Both the position numbers and the translations under genes were made by a program. Source: Rhodococcus sp. ARC_M6 (GTDB lineage: Bacteria > Actinomycetota > Actinomycetes > Mycobacteriales > Mycobacteriaceae). Taken from it: a stretch of DNA of 49,710 bases. Shown piece after piece: positions 43,257 to 49,710 of this stretch (positions are counted from its first letter, which is position 1; every line of letters begins with the position of its first letter). The stretch lies in contig NZ_JALGQH010000038.1 in the NCBI RefSeq assembly GCF_022810305.1, forward strand, positions 1-49,710. The letters are read 5' to 3'. A model generated the notes under the pieces. It had not been told where the DNA came from. It saw nothing but the letters and a program-made list of their open reading frames with translations, and did no database searches.

Positions 43257-44533
43257 GGTTGAACGTCTTCATCGGCAGCGCCGATTACCGATGGGATGAT
43301 CGTCCGGCCGTCGGCGAAATGCTCGAAGTGTTTGAGGTAGTCCGGGGTGTCGTGATCTTCGGAATCGTCGTCCGTTTTTGCAGCATGACGGCCGCCGCCC
43401 ATCGGGGCGGACCCGGATCCCGACAAGGCGCGTGCGGGATCGGCGCGGACGGTATCGGTGCGGAGAGCGTCGGCAGAGCCCGCGTTCATGACTGCGCCTG
43501 GAGGGGTTGCTGACGCGGCACGCGGCGTGATCTGGCTCGCGGCGCCATCGACTCGTGGGGAGCTGCCGGCGCCCACTCCGCCGTTGGCGGCAGAGCTTGT
43601 ACCGAAGGGGCTGGTCGCAGCAGCCGCGGCGGTAGTAGCCGCTGCATGCCTGCCGGTGGTACCGCCGGCCAGTCCGGTGAGGGCAGTCAGTGGTGAGCTC
43701 AGCGGTGAGGCCGCGCCGGTGCCCAGCCCAGTCCCGAGTCCCGCGCCGGCTGATACGGCGCCGACGGCGGTAATGGCGGTAGTCCCAGCGGCGGCGGCAG
43801 CGTTGGTGGCAGCTGCGACGCCGCCGAGAGCCGTGCCACCGAGAGCCGTACCGACCTGAGAGACGGCAGCGCCGAATGCCGGATTGGACACAACTGATGC
43901 GATTGCCGCCGCGGCGGTGCGAACCGGCTCGATGAAGGCACTGATCGGCGGCGGGCCCACCATGGCAATTTGCCGGGTATCTTGCGCGGCGATATCGGAG
44001 GTGGCGATGGACGGCGGAGGGTTGAATTCTTGCCGAACCGCAAGATGCGCTGAAGCGGAATCGTAGGTTTCCATAGCCGCCGCAGCTTGTATCTTGAGTA
44101 GTTCCGCGGCAGTCTCGGCAGCCGCAGCTGCACCGGTCAACGCGCCACCCAGGGAATACGCGGCTATTTTGGCTGTGTCTACTGCCATGATTTCCGGCAA
44201 TGGCGGCATCATGACGGCTGCGACGGTGTACGCCGTCGCCTGAACCTGCGCTTTACCGCCGGTTGTCAGGGCGAGCGCTGCAGATTGTGCGGCCCACTCC
44301 TGAAAAGGGCCGAACTTGGTCAACGCGGCGTCAGCAGCATCACCGGACCAGCCGGTTCGTAGATTCGCCATCACCCGCGTGACCGTCGACGCCGTGTCTC
44401 CGAGTCCGGCTGCCACAGCAGCCCAGGCGTCGCCGGCAACTGTCAGTGGTACCGGACCAGCACCGGCGATCAGGGCAGCCGAATTGGGCGCTGCGCCGCG
44501 TGGATACCAGATGACACCGGTGATGCCGACCAT
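43253..44533 (-). CDS. PPE family protein
   Basis: A 426-residue protein. The N-terminal PPE domain (about 1-180) opens ITGVIWYPRGAAPNSAALIAGAGPVPLTVAGDAW, a Rhodococcus-type variant of the mycobacterial V.W...PPE.N.....AG start (the Pro-Pro-Glu itself is AAP). It carries the Trp-x-Gly turn at 62-64 (GWSG) between helices 2 and 3. The C-terminal half is an Ala/Gly/Thr/Ser-rich linker (AASPLSSPLTALTGLAGGTTG...), then an acidic tail DDDSEDHDTPDYLKHF and a final DGRTIIPSVIG. It lies 59 bases downstream of the PE gene and overlaps espG, so the three make a PE-PPE-EspG unit for type VII secretion. Cell-surface or secreted fate is expected. Confidence 0.9.
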   Translation of the reverse strand: MVGITGVIWYPRGAAPNSAALIAGAGPVPLTVAGDAWAAVAAGLGDTASTVTRVMANLRTGWSGDAADAALTKFGPFQEWAAQSAALALTTGGKAQVQATAYTVAAVMMPPLPEIMAVDTAKIAAYSLGGALTGAAAAAETAAELLKIQAAAAMETYDSASAHLAVRQEFNPPPSIATSDIAAQDTRQIAMVGPPPISAFIEPVRTAAAAIASVVSNPAFGAAVSQVGTALGGTALGGVAAATNAAAAAGTTAITAVGAVSAGAGLGTGLGTGAASPLSSPLTALTGLAGGTTGRHAAATTAAAAATSPFGTSSAANGGVGAGSSPRVDGAASQITPRAASATPPGAVMNAGSADALRTDTVRADPARALSGSGSAPMGGGRHAAKTDDDSEDHDTPDYLKHFEHFADGRTIIPSVIGAADEDVQP

Positions 44534-44592
44534 TTTTCTTCCCCCCAGGAAGTTGACTGCAAATGCAAAATTGTTGCCGAAGCGCGGTGTGC

Positions 44593-44892
44593 TCAGACTG
44601 GTGCCGAAGCCAGATCCGCTTGTGTCCGCTGGTCCTCGAGCTGGTAGGCGGCGGCATGTCTACGAAGAGTTGCGGCCGCATTCTCGAGTTCGATGACAGC
44701 ACGACTCGCTGACGACGTGAGGCTTTCGGACGTCGAATTGAAGTAGTTGGCGGCATTGGCGGACACCTCTTCAGAGCCGGCCGGCAGAACCTGACGGGCG
44801 GGACGCGTCGTAGAAACGACTCCGCGCAAGCGTTCCGACGCCGCTTCGAGTTCTGCGGCAGCTGCCAAGAGGGCGTGAGGATCGACGTGCAT
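44593..44892 (-). CDS. PE family protein
   Basis: A 99-residue protein, the size of a bare PE domain. It has two long helices (PHALLAAAAELEAASERLRGVV and EEVSANAANYFNSTSESLTSSASRAVIELENAAATLRRHAAAY) joined by a turn, LPAGSEEVSA, that matches the PE family. The type VII export signal YxxxD/E is present after helix 2 as YQLED (83-87). AGGAG lies about 11 bases upstream of ATG 44892. It should dimerise with the PPE protein encoded next. WXG100 (EsxAB-type) proteins were considered; the helix-turn sequence and the PPE partner fit PE better. Confidence 0.88.
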   Translation of the reverse strand: MHVDPHALLAAAAELEAASERLRGVVSTTRPARQVLPAGSEEVSANAANYFNSTSESLTSSASRAVIELENAAATLRRHAAAYQLEDQRTQADLASAPV

Positions 44893-44922
44893 AGTGCCGA
44901 ACTCCTAGTTGACGGGTCCAAT

Positions 44923-44952
44923 AATGTGCGAGACAGTCCAATGTGCGAGACA
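44923..44952. repeat. 13-base direct repeat upstream of the PE gene
   Basis: AATGTGCGAGACA occurs at 44923-44935 and 44940-44952 (17-base period), each preceded within a few bases by GTCCA. It lies 31-60 bases upstream of the PE start codon, where a regulator would bind. A short hairpin CGCATC-AGATTA-GATGCG (44960-44977) lies beside it. Confidence 0.55.
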
Positions 44953-45020
44953 AGGGCCCCGCATCAGATTAGATGCGTCCGGGCACGTATCGGTTCCCTT
45001 GAAAACGGACGAGTTTTTTC

Positions 45021-45371
45021 CTAGCCCCAGCCGAGTTCGTGCAGACGATCCTCTTCGATTCCGAAATAGTGGGCGATCTCGTGAATGACCGTCACCGCCA
45101 CCTCGTGCACCACTTCTTCTTCGGACTCGCACATGTCGAGAATCGCGTCGCGATAGATGGTGACCGTGTCGGGCAGGTAGCCGCCGTACTGAGAATCGCG
45201 CTCGGTGAGAGCAATGCCCTGGTACAGCCCGAGCAGTCCCGGTTCCTCTTCGTCACGCGGTTCGACCAGCACAACGACGTTGTCGATGGCCTTCGCCAAT
45301 TCCGGCGGAATGAGATCGAGAGCTTCGCCGACCAAGTCCTCGAACCGGTCGGCTGTCATGGTTACCGTCAT
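45021..45371 (-). CDS. Minimal zinc metallopeptidase (Rv3836-like)
   Basis: A 116-residue protein of the mini metallopeptidase family (zincin-like, PF06262 type). The HExxH site is HEIAHYFG (97-104), with the third zinc ligand expected in the EEDRLHELGW that follows. Its length is normal for the family, whose substrates are unknown. ATG 45371 lies three bases after the stop of the septum-formation gene; a second ATG four codons in (MTADRF) is also possible. Synteny with Rv3836 next to Rv3835 and serS supports orthology. No signal peptide is seen. Confidence 0.88.
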   Translation of the reverse strand: MTVTMTADRFEDLVGEALDLIPPELAKAIDNVVVLVEPRDEEEPGLLGLYQGIALTERDSQYGGYLPDTVTIYRDAILDMCESEEEVVHEVAVTVIHEIAHYFGIEEDRLHELGWG

Positions 45372-45374
45372 GAT

Positions 45375-46481
45375 TTACGACGGAGGAGCTGCGCCGGGCA
45401 ACGGCGTCGGCAAGGACCGACCTTCCGGTGCTGCGGGAGGCGGGACCGGAGCCACGCCATTGATGAGAATCTCGCCCTTGGCGCTGCCGGTGATGGCAGC
45501 GAACCCGCCGGTTTCGACTTCCTTGCCGATGGAGCAGTTGACGCGTCGGCTGCCGGCAAGCCAGCTTTCCAACGCGATGTTGTCCCAGAACAAGGTCAGT
45601 GTCTTGTTGCGCAAAGCTTCGGCAGAACCCAAGTACTCGTTGGCGGCCTGAGTGCAGACGCCTTCGAGGTACCGGTCCTGATCTTCGACCGACGGCATGG
45701 TGCCGGGAAACTGCGTGCCGAGGTCGATGACCGAGATGACCTCGTAGGCGTGTGGGCTCGTGCAGTCGACGGGATCGGTCGGCAGATTCAGATTGATTCC
45801 GATGCAGGTGCCGACGTCCCAGACATTCGACTGGTCCTGGTCGGCGACACGGCCCGCGAACGGCAGCAGCTCACCCGTCGTCGTCGAGAATTGGAGACCA
45901 CATCGCAGCGAACGGTCACCCGACGACCACGCGGATTCGCTCGGGAACATCAGGCCGACGCTGAACTTGCCCTTGGGGTCGAACCGCGAGCCGAGGTACG
46001 AGTTGACGATCGGTGTGCAGTGCTCGTCGCGTAGTTCCGCGAACCGCAGTGCCCCGGGGTATCGCGATCCGGGACCGAATTCGGCGCCCGGGAAGACCGA
46101 CAGATCGAGAGGGCCGGCAACTTCGAAACGGTGCACGCTGTCGCAAGCGACCTTGGCCATGTCGGTGCGGTCGCCGCCTGACTCCGTCGCGGGAGTCCAA
46201 TTCAGGCAATCGCCCGCTCCCGCCGAGGTGAAGGCGTTTTCGTTGGCCGAACCCGTGGCCGGAGCGCCACCCCCGCCGATGGTGACGGCGGGCTTGTCGT
46301 TCTGGCTCATCCCGCCGGAAATGGCGATTGTCGCAATGGCAGCAACAACCGCACCCACGGCGACCGCAGCCAGAACGCGCCTGGTTCGGTTGGCGGAGAC
46401 AGTTTTCTTCTCCGGCAAGCCCGAAGGGCCTGCGGGATCGGACGGCATCTCGAACTTGTCTTCAGACATCGATTCCATCAT
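45375..46481 (-). CDS. Septum formation family membrane-anchored protein (Rv3835-like)
   Basis: A 368-residue protein with a short cytoplasmic N-terminus, one transmembrane helix (about 35-56, VLAAVAVGAVVAAIATIAIS) and an exported domain. Two copies of the septum-formation repeat are visible: GDCLNW...VACDSVHRFEVAG (about 90-120) and GTCIGINL...VDCTSPHAYEVISVIDL (about 215-245), each with paired Cys residues that may form disulfides. The C-terminus is Pro/Ala-rich (APVPPPAAPEGRSLPTPLPGA). The family was linked to septum formation in streptomycetes; its action is unknown. The start could be ATG 46481 or the ATG four codons later. Rv3835 lies at the same place in M. tuberculosis. Confidence 0.85.
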   Translation of the reverse strand: MMESMSEDKFEMPSDPAGPSGLPEKKTVSANRTRRVLAAVAVGAVVAAIATIAISGGMSQNDKPAVTIGGGGAPATGSANENAFTSAGAGDCLNWTPATESGGDRTDMAKVACDSVHRFEVAGPLDLSVFPGAEFGPGSRYPGALRFAELRDEHCTPIVNSYLGSRFDPKGKFSVGLMFPSESAWSSGDRSLRCGLQFSTTTGELLPFAGRVADQDQSNVWDVGTCIGINLNLPTDPVDCTSPHAYEVISVIDLGTQFPGTMPSVEDQDRYLEGVCTQAANEYLGSAEALRNKTLTLFWDNIALESWLAGSRRVNCSIGKEVETGGFAAITGSAKGEILINGVAPVPPPAAPEGRSLPTPLPGAAPPS

Positions 46482-46551
46482 GCCTGCTTCCGCGGCGATT
46501 CCGAACCTTCATCGCAAAACGCTCGTGTCGGTGATCTGTACTTTCGTAGTC

Positions 46552-46947
46552 ATGGATGACAACACCCCGCTGGATCCCGACGCAATCGAACTCGCCGGAC
46601 GAGTTTTCGACATGGCCCGCACCGGTGACGCAGCCACCTTGGCGTCGTACGTCGATGCCGGGATTCCGGTCGATCTGACCAACGAGAGTGGCGACACGCT
46701 GGTGATGTTGGCCGCATATCACGGACACGCCGACGCCGTCGTCGCTCTCATCGAGCGCGGTGCGGACGTGAATCGTGCCAACGACAAGAACCAGACACCA
46801 CTCGCCGGTGCCGTCTTCAAAGGTGAGGATGCGGTGGTGAAAGCGCTGGTGAGCGGGGGAGCGGACCCACGCGGTGGACATCCGACGGCGATCGACGCAG
46901 CGCGCATGTTTGGCCGCGAGGACTATCTGAGCCTGCTGGAATCCTGA
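46552..46947 (+). CDS. Small ankyrin-repeat protein
   Basis: A 131-residue protein with about three ankyrin repeats: GDAATLASYVDAGIPVDLTNESGDTLVMLAAYHGHADAVVALIERGADVNRANDKNQTPLAGAVFKGEDAVVKALVSGGADP. It is soluble, acidic and without other domains; it should be a protein-protein interaction module whose partner is unknown. Single small ankyrin proteins of this size are common in actinobacteria. ATG 46552 follows the divergent septum-formation start by 70 bases and has no clear Shine-Dalgarno; a long open frame upstream runs antisense to that gene and is not part of this one. serS begins 66 bases downstream. Confidence 0.9.
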   Translation: MDDNTPLDPDAIELAGRVFDMARTGDAATLASYVDAGIPVDLTNESGDTLVMLAAYHGHADAVVALIERGADVNRANDKNQTPLAGAVFKGEDAVVKALVSGGADPRGGHPTAIDAARMFGREDYLSLLES

Positions 46948-47013
46948 CTTTCCCTGGCGCCGGCGTGGACGTGACCGTCGGCGACCTGGGGAGAGTGGGT
47001 AAAGTTCCTAGTC

Positions 47014-48267
47014 GTGATTGACCTCAAGTTCCTCCGCGAGAATCCCGAAATTGTCCGCGAGTCGCAGCGCACCCGTGGAGAAGATCCCGGACTGGTCGAT
47101 GCCCTCCTGGAAGCCGACGCGTCCCGACGCGCTGCTGTGTTGACCGGAGACAATCTCCGCGCCGAGCAGAAGGCCTTCGGTAAGAAGGTCGGGCAGGCAA
47201 CTCCGGAGGAGCGTCCGGCGCTGCTCGAGGGTTCCAAAGAGCTCGCCGCCAAGGTCAAGGAAGCAGAAGCCACGCAGCATGCCGCGCAGGCTGCACTCGA
47301 CGCCGCGCATCGCGCGATCTCGAACATCGTCCAGGACGGTGCCCCGGCCGGTGGCGAAGACGATTACATAGTTCTCGAACATGTCGGTGAGATCCCCACG
47401 TTCGACTTCGAGCCCAAAGATCATCTCGAACTCGGTGAATCGCTGAAACTCATCGACATGGAGCGAGGCGCGAAGGTTTCCGGTTCGCGTTTCTACTTCA
47501 TGACCGGCTACGGAGCTCTCCTCCAACTCGGATTGCTGCAGCTCGCTGCGCAGAAGGCCGTCGCCAACGGTTTCACGATGATGATTCCGCCGGTGCTCGT
47601 GCGCCCCGAGATCATGGCCGGTACCGGCTTCCTCGGCGCTCACGCGGACGAGATCTACCACCTCGAGGAAGACGACCTTTACCTCGTCGGCACCTCTGAG
47701 GTTCCAATGGCCGGCTACCACTCGGGTGAGATTCTCGAACTGAACGAAGGCCCGAAGCGTTACGCCGGTTGGTCCTCGTGCTTCCGCCGCGAAGCCGGCA
47801 GCTACGGCAAGGACACGCGTGGCATCATCCGCGTCCACCAGTTCGACAAGGTCGAAATGTTCACCTACTGCCGACCGGAGGATGCCGACGCCGAGCATCA
47901 GCGTCTCCTCGGTTGGGAGCGGGACATGTTGGACGCCATGGAAATTCCGTACCGCGTCATCGACGTCGCCGGCGGAGATCTCGGTTCCTCGGCTGCCCGT
48001 AAGTTCGACTGCGAAGCGTGGGTTCCGACGCAGCAGGCTTACCGCGAGCTGACTTCGACGTCCAACTGCACCACCTTCCAGGCCCGGAGGCTCGGCGTTC
48101 GGTACCGCGACGAGAACGGCAAGCCTCAGACGGCCGCAACTCTCAACGGCACTTTGGCTACGACGCGGTGGATCGTGTCGATCCTCGAAAATCACCAGCA
48201 GGCTGACGGCACCGTTCGAGTGCCTGCGGCGTTGGTGCCCTTCGTGGGCACGGACGTTCTTTGCTGA
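47014..48267 (+). CDS. serS: Seryl-tRNA synthetase
   Basis: A 417-residue class II aminoacyl-tRNA synthetase charging tRNA-Ser (and tRNA-Sec where present). The N-terminal long coiled-coil arm that contacts the tRNA extra arm spans about 30-105 ([24 protein letters not shown]...[17 protein letters not shown]). Motif 2 is [25 protein letters not shown] and motif 3 is [19 protein letters not shown], with the serine-binding [15 protein letters not shown] before them. GTG 47014 is the start and the length is normal. A strong terminator follows. In M. tuberculosis serS (Rv3834c) also borders Rv3835 and Rv3836. Confidence 0.97.
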   Translation: MIDLKFLRENPEIVRESQRTRGEDPGLVDALLEADASRRAAVLTGDNLRAEQKAFGKKVGQATPEERPALLEGSKELAAKVKEAEATQHAAQAALDAAHRAISNIVQDGAPAGGEDDYIVLEHVGEIPTFDFEPKDHLELGESLKLIDMERGAKVSGSRFYFMTGYGALLQLGLLQLAAQKAVANGFTMMIPPVLVRPEIMAGTGFLGAHADEIYHLEEDDLYLVGTSEVPMAGYHSGEILELNEGPKRYAGWSSCFRREAGSYGKDTRGIIRVHQFDKVEMFTYCRPEDADAEHQRLLGWERDMLDAMEIPYRVIDVAGGDLGSSAARKFDCEAWVPTQQAYRELTSTSNCTTFQARRLGVRYRDENGKPQTAATLNGTLATTRWIVSILENHQQADGTVRVPAALVPFVGTDVLC

Positions 48268-48298
48268 CACATACTCGACACTAATTACAGCGACATGC

Positions 48299-48343
48299 GG
48301 CCGGGGCCGTGGCAGGAATTTCTGTCACGGCCCCGGCCTCTTT
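48299..48343 (+). terminator. serS terminator
   Basis: GGCCGGGGCCGTG (48299-48311) pairs perfectly with CACGGCCCCGGCC (48326-48338) around a 14-base loop, and the run TCTTT follows. It lies 32 bases after the serS stop: a typical strong terminator. Confidence 0.88.
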
Positions 48344-48358
48344 GTCACGGCCCCGGCC
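48324..48358 (+). repeat. Duplicated 3' arm of the serS terminator
   Basis: GTCACGGCCCCGGCC, the downstream arm of the hairpin, is repeated at 48344-48358 after a 5-base gap. Either copy could pair with the upstream arm, so two alternative stems exist. Confidence 0.8.
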
Positions 48359-48773
48359 AGGTGTGAATTTCTGGGTCGATCCTGAAGAAGTCTCAAAGTT
48401 TGTTTCGAACCAAAGTGAATCCGGTTACCGATGTCCTGGCTGCGCCTCAACGTTTGTGAGGATTGCCCTCACCAGTCCGAGTGCCGGTGTTCTTCCCGTG
48501 TAAGGCGTCTTTTGGTGGTGAACATCCGGTTCAACTTAACCTTTCCCGAAGTTTTCGGTGCGACAAGGAGTTACAGGCAACAGGTGAGTTGCACACGATT
48601 TGCGGGCGGCATTTCGCCGAAACTGAAAGTTAGCAGGACGAACGTCCTGGTCGTGTGTTCAATTTTTTTCTAAAACTGATACCAGTTCCAGTAATCGTGA
48701 TTATGGTGTGACCATCGCGCGATCGATAAGGACCCACGGCTACCCCCTGCCACCCCTTTCGAAGGAATTGCTC
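48359..48773 (+). promoter_or_regulatory. Long upstream region of the secreted surface protein gene
   Basis: No gene was recognised in these 415 bases. They hold three small dyads: CAGGACG-AA-CGTCCTG (48634-48649), AACTG-ATAC-CAGTT (48674-48687) and ATCGCGCGAT (48714-48723). A T-run, ATTTTTTTC, lies at 48662-48670. The length and the dyads suggest a regulated promoter, perhaps with a leader of about 50-100 bases. GAAGGA precedes the ATG at 48774. Confidence 0.45.
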
Positions 48774-49710
48774 ATGCCAACTCCGTTACTCCGCCGCTAC
48801 ATGGTGCCCATATCGGGTACCGCGCTGGTAGCCGGAATGCTCCTGGTCGGAACCCCTGCCTCCGCAGTCCAAAGCCAATTCAACTTCTCGACGTCATGCC
48901 AAGCAAAGGCTCTGGTCACCGTCGACAAAGTGACGACAAGTTCTGTCACCGTCGATGCTCCGGCATCGGTTGCACCCGGTGAAACCTTCACCATCCGAAT
49001 GCAATCCAACGGTCAGTCTTATCCGAACTCGGATTCGGGCGCCACGACTACCAACCTGTCGCGCTTGAAAAACGACTTCGACGTGCCGACCAATGCCACC
49101 TTCGTCAGTGCAGCGATCGTGCCAGGAAGCGCATTCAATCTGGAAAATGTTGCGCCAAGCGTGATCCGCATTAACGATGCCGGAGTCGAAGATGCTGCGG
49201 GTCCGTTCCTTCGAATCTCGGGTGGCAACCAGGTGATCGGAAATGGTGCCTCGAACAGTACAAACTCTGAAGGTGGAATCCGCGCGCCTAAGACGAAGAA
49301 GAATCTCGATGGAACGACAAATGCCAACGGCGACAGCTGGTTTCGGATGCCGGCCATCGACGTCACAATGGTCGCGGGCACATCCGGTGTGATTCAGCCG
49401 AAGATCCGAACTGCCGGTGATGCCGCTACCTACGGTAACGATAAGAACTACAGTACCCAGCTCGCAAAGGCGAGCCTTTTGGGTACGCAGTGGGCCCCGA
49501 CCCGGTGCACGCCTCGTGATGCAAAGGGCACGGCCGCGCTGAATGCTGGTGCCGGTCCACTCGCGACCATCAATATCGCTTCAGCTCCGGTTGATGTGGA
49601 AACGTCTTTGGCGCTGGCTGTTCCGGCTGCTGCGACGACGGATGTGGCTGTTGATCTGACGGCGACGGTGACTCCGGCTGATGCTGTGGGCACTGTGCAG
49701 TTCCGTGATG
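48774..49710 (+). CDS. Secreted/surface protein with Ig-like repeats, 5' part (runs off the window)
   Basis: The 312 codons present begin MPTPLLRRYMVPISGTALVA, a typical signal peptide with a cleavage site after TPASA (about residue 31). The mature region starts with a Ser/Thr/Val/Asn-rich beta domain of about 240 residues (VTVDKVTTSSVTVDAPASVAPGETFTIRMQSNG...). At about residue 265 an Ig-like (Big_3-type) repeat begins, VDVETSLALAVPAAATTDVAVDLTATVTPADAVGTVQFRD, and the window ends inside it. Rhodococcus and relatives have long surface proteins in which such a unit repeats several times. No ligand or enzyme motif is seen. It has its own long promoter region. Confidence 0.85.
   Translation, partial: MPTPLLRRYMVPISGTALVAGMLLVGTPASAVQSQFNFSTSCQAKALVTVDKVTTSSVTVDAPASVAPGETFTIRMQSNGQSYPNSDSGATTTNLSRLKNDFDVPTNATFVSAAIVPGSAFNLENVAPSVIRINDAGVEDAAGPFLRISGGNQVIGNGASNSTNSEGGIRAPKTKKNLDGTTNANGDSWFRMPAIDVTMVAGTSGVIQPKIRTAGDAATYGNDKNYSTQLAKASLLGTQWAPTRCTPRDAKGTAALNAGAGPLATINIASAPVDVETSLALAVPAAATTDVAVDLTATVTPADAVGTVQFRD

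Noticed and set aside
42432..44892. The trio as part of a complete ESX/type VII locus
   Set aside because: No EccB, EccC, EccD, EccE, mycosin or EsxAB-like gene could be found on either side within the window.
47008..48270. A 420-codon frame antisense to serS
   Set aside because: It spans serS exactly and has no motifs; it is a GC-codon shadow.
1..49710. CRISPR arrays, tRNA and rRNA genes
   Set aside because: No regularly spaced repeats, cloverleaf-like segments or rRNA-like sequence was noticed on either strand; a tRNA search program was not available.

Overview
The window looks like chromosomal DNA of a high-GC, mycolate-type actinobacterium, most probably Rhodococcus (R. erythropolis/qingshengii-like). 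This rests on gene content and recalled protein families, not on a database search. Supporting signs are a PE-PPE-EspG trio, an F420-type luciferase-like oxidoreductase, an IdeR/DtxR iron box, many GTG starts, and a 30-48 kb block whose order mirrors M. tuberculosis Rv3834c-Rv3843c (serS, septum-formation protein, mini-metallopeptidase, phosphoglycerate mutase, pheA, DUF2470, LCP, ferritin, glpQ1, DUF4328).

Layout. 1-2.9 kb: the 5' end of an SDR gene, an unrecognised membrane protein and an orphan Fic protein. 3.0-8.1 kb: a decaying stretch with a 3' remnant of a type I restriction HsdR-like helicase, a secreted serine hydrolase whose tail looks frameshifted, an unidentified remnant with a one-base deletion, and a frameshifted DUF222/HNH (13E12-type) gene. 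8.1-14.6 kb: a TetR regulator divergent from a five-gene beta-oxidation cassette (SCP-x-type thiolase, SRPBCC, MaoC hydratase, SDR, fused double acyl-CoA dehydrogenase), with a long dyad between them. Together these supply dehydrogenation, hydration, second dehydrogenation and thiolysis. 14.6-19.2 kb, minus strand: an amidase, a small ORF ending in a hairpin, a GntR-fatty acid hydroxylase pair, a manganese exporter behind a yybP-ykoY riboswitch, and an unknown protein.

19.4-23.9 kb: a plus-strand run of DUF1254, HdeD, AI-2E-family and half-size YhgE/Pip genes. 23.9-30 kb: sodA, an acyltransferase overlapping msrA, an Rv1733c-like protein, an LLM oxidoreductase and a large GT-C-like membrane protein. 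30.1 kb: four DnaA-box-like 9-mers in about 60 bp of intergenic DNA. 30.3-40.3 kb: DUF4328-GDPD-DUF5926, an alpha/beta hydrolase, tandem ferritins, LCP, CPBP, an iron-boxed DUF2470 gene, pheA and a phosphatase. 40.3-44.9 kb: a minus-strand unit PE, PPE, EspG and acyltransferase-SGNH inserted into the conserved block, with no ESX core genes in view. 45-49.7 kb: metallopeptidase, septum-formation protein, ankyrin protein, serS and the start of a secreted surface protein that runs off the end.

The best candidates for something undescribed are the PE-PPE-EspG-acyltransferase unit, the DUF1254-HdeD-AI-2E-YhgE run, the dyad-controlled beta-oxidation cassette and the DnaA-box cluster. No tRNA, rRNA, CRISPR array, insertion sequence or integrase was seen.
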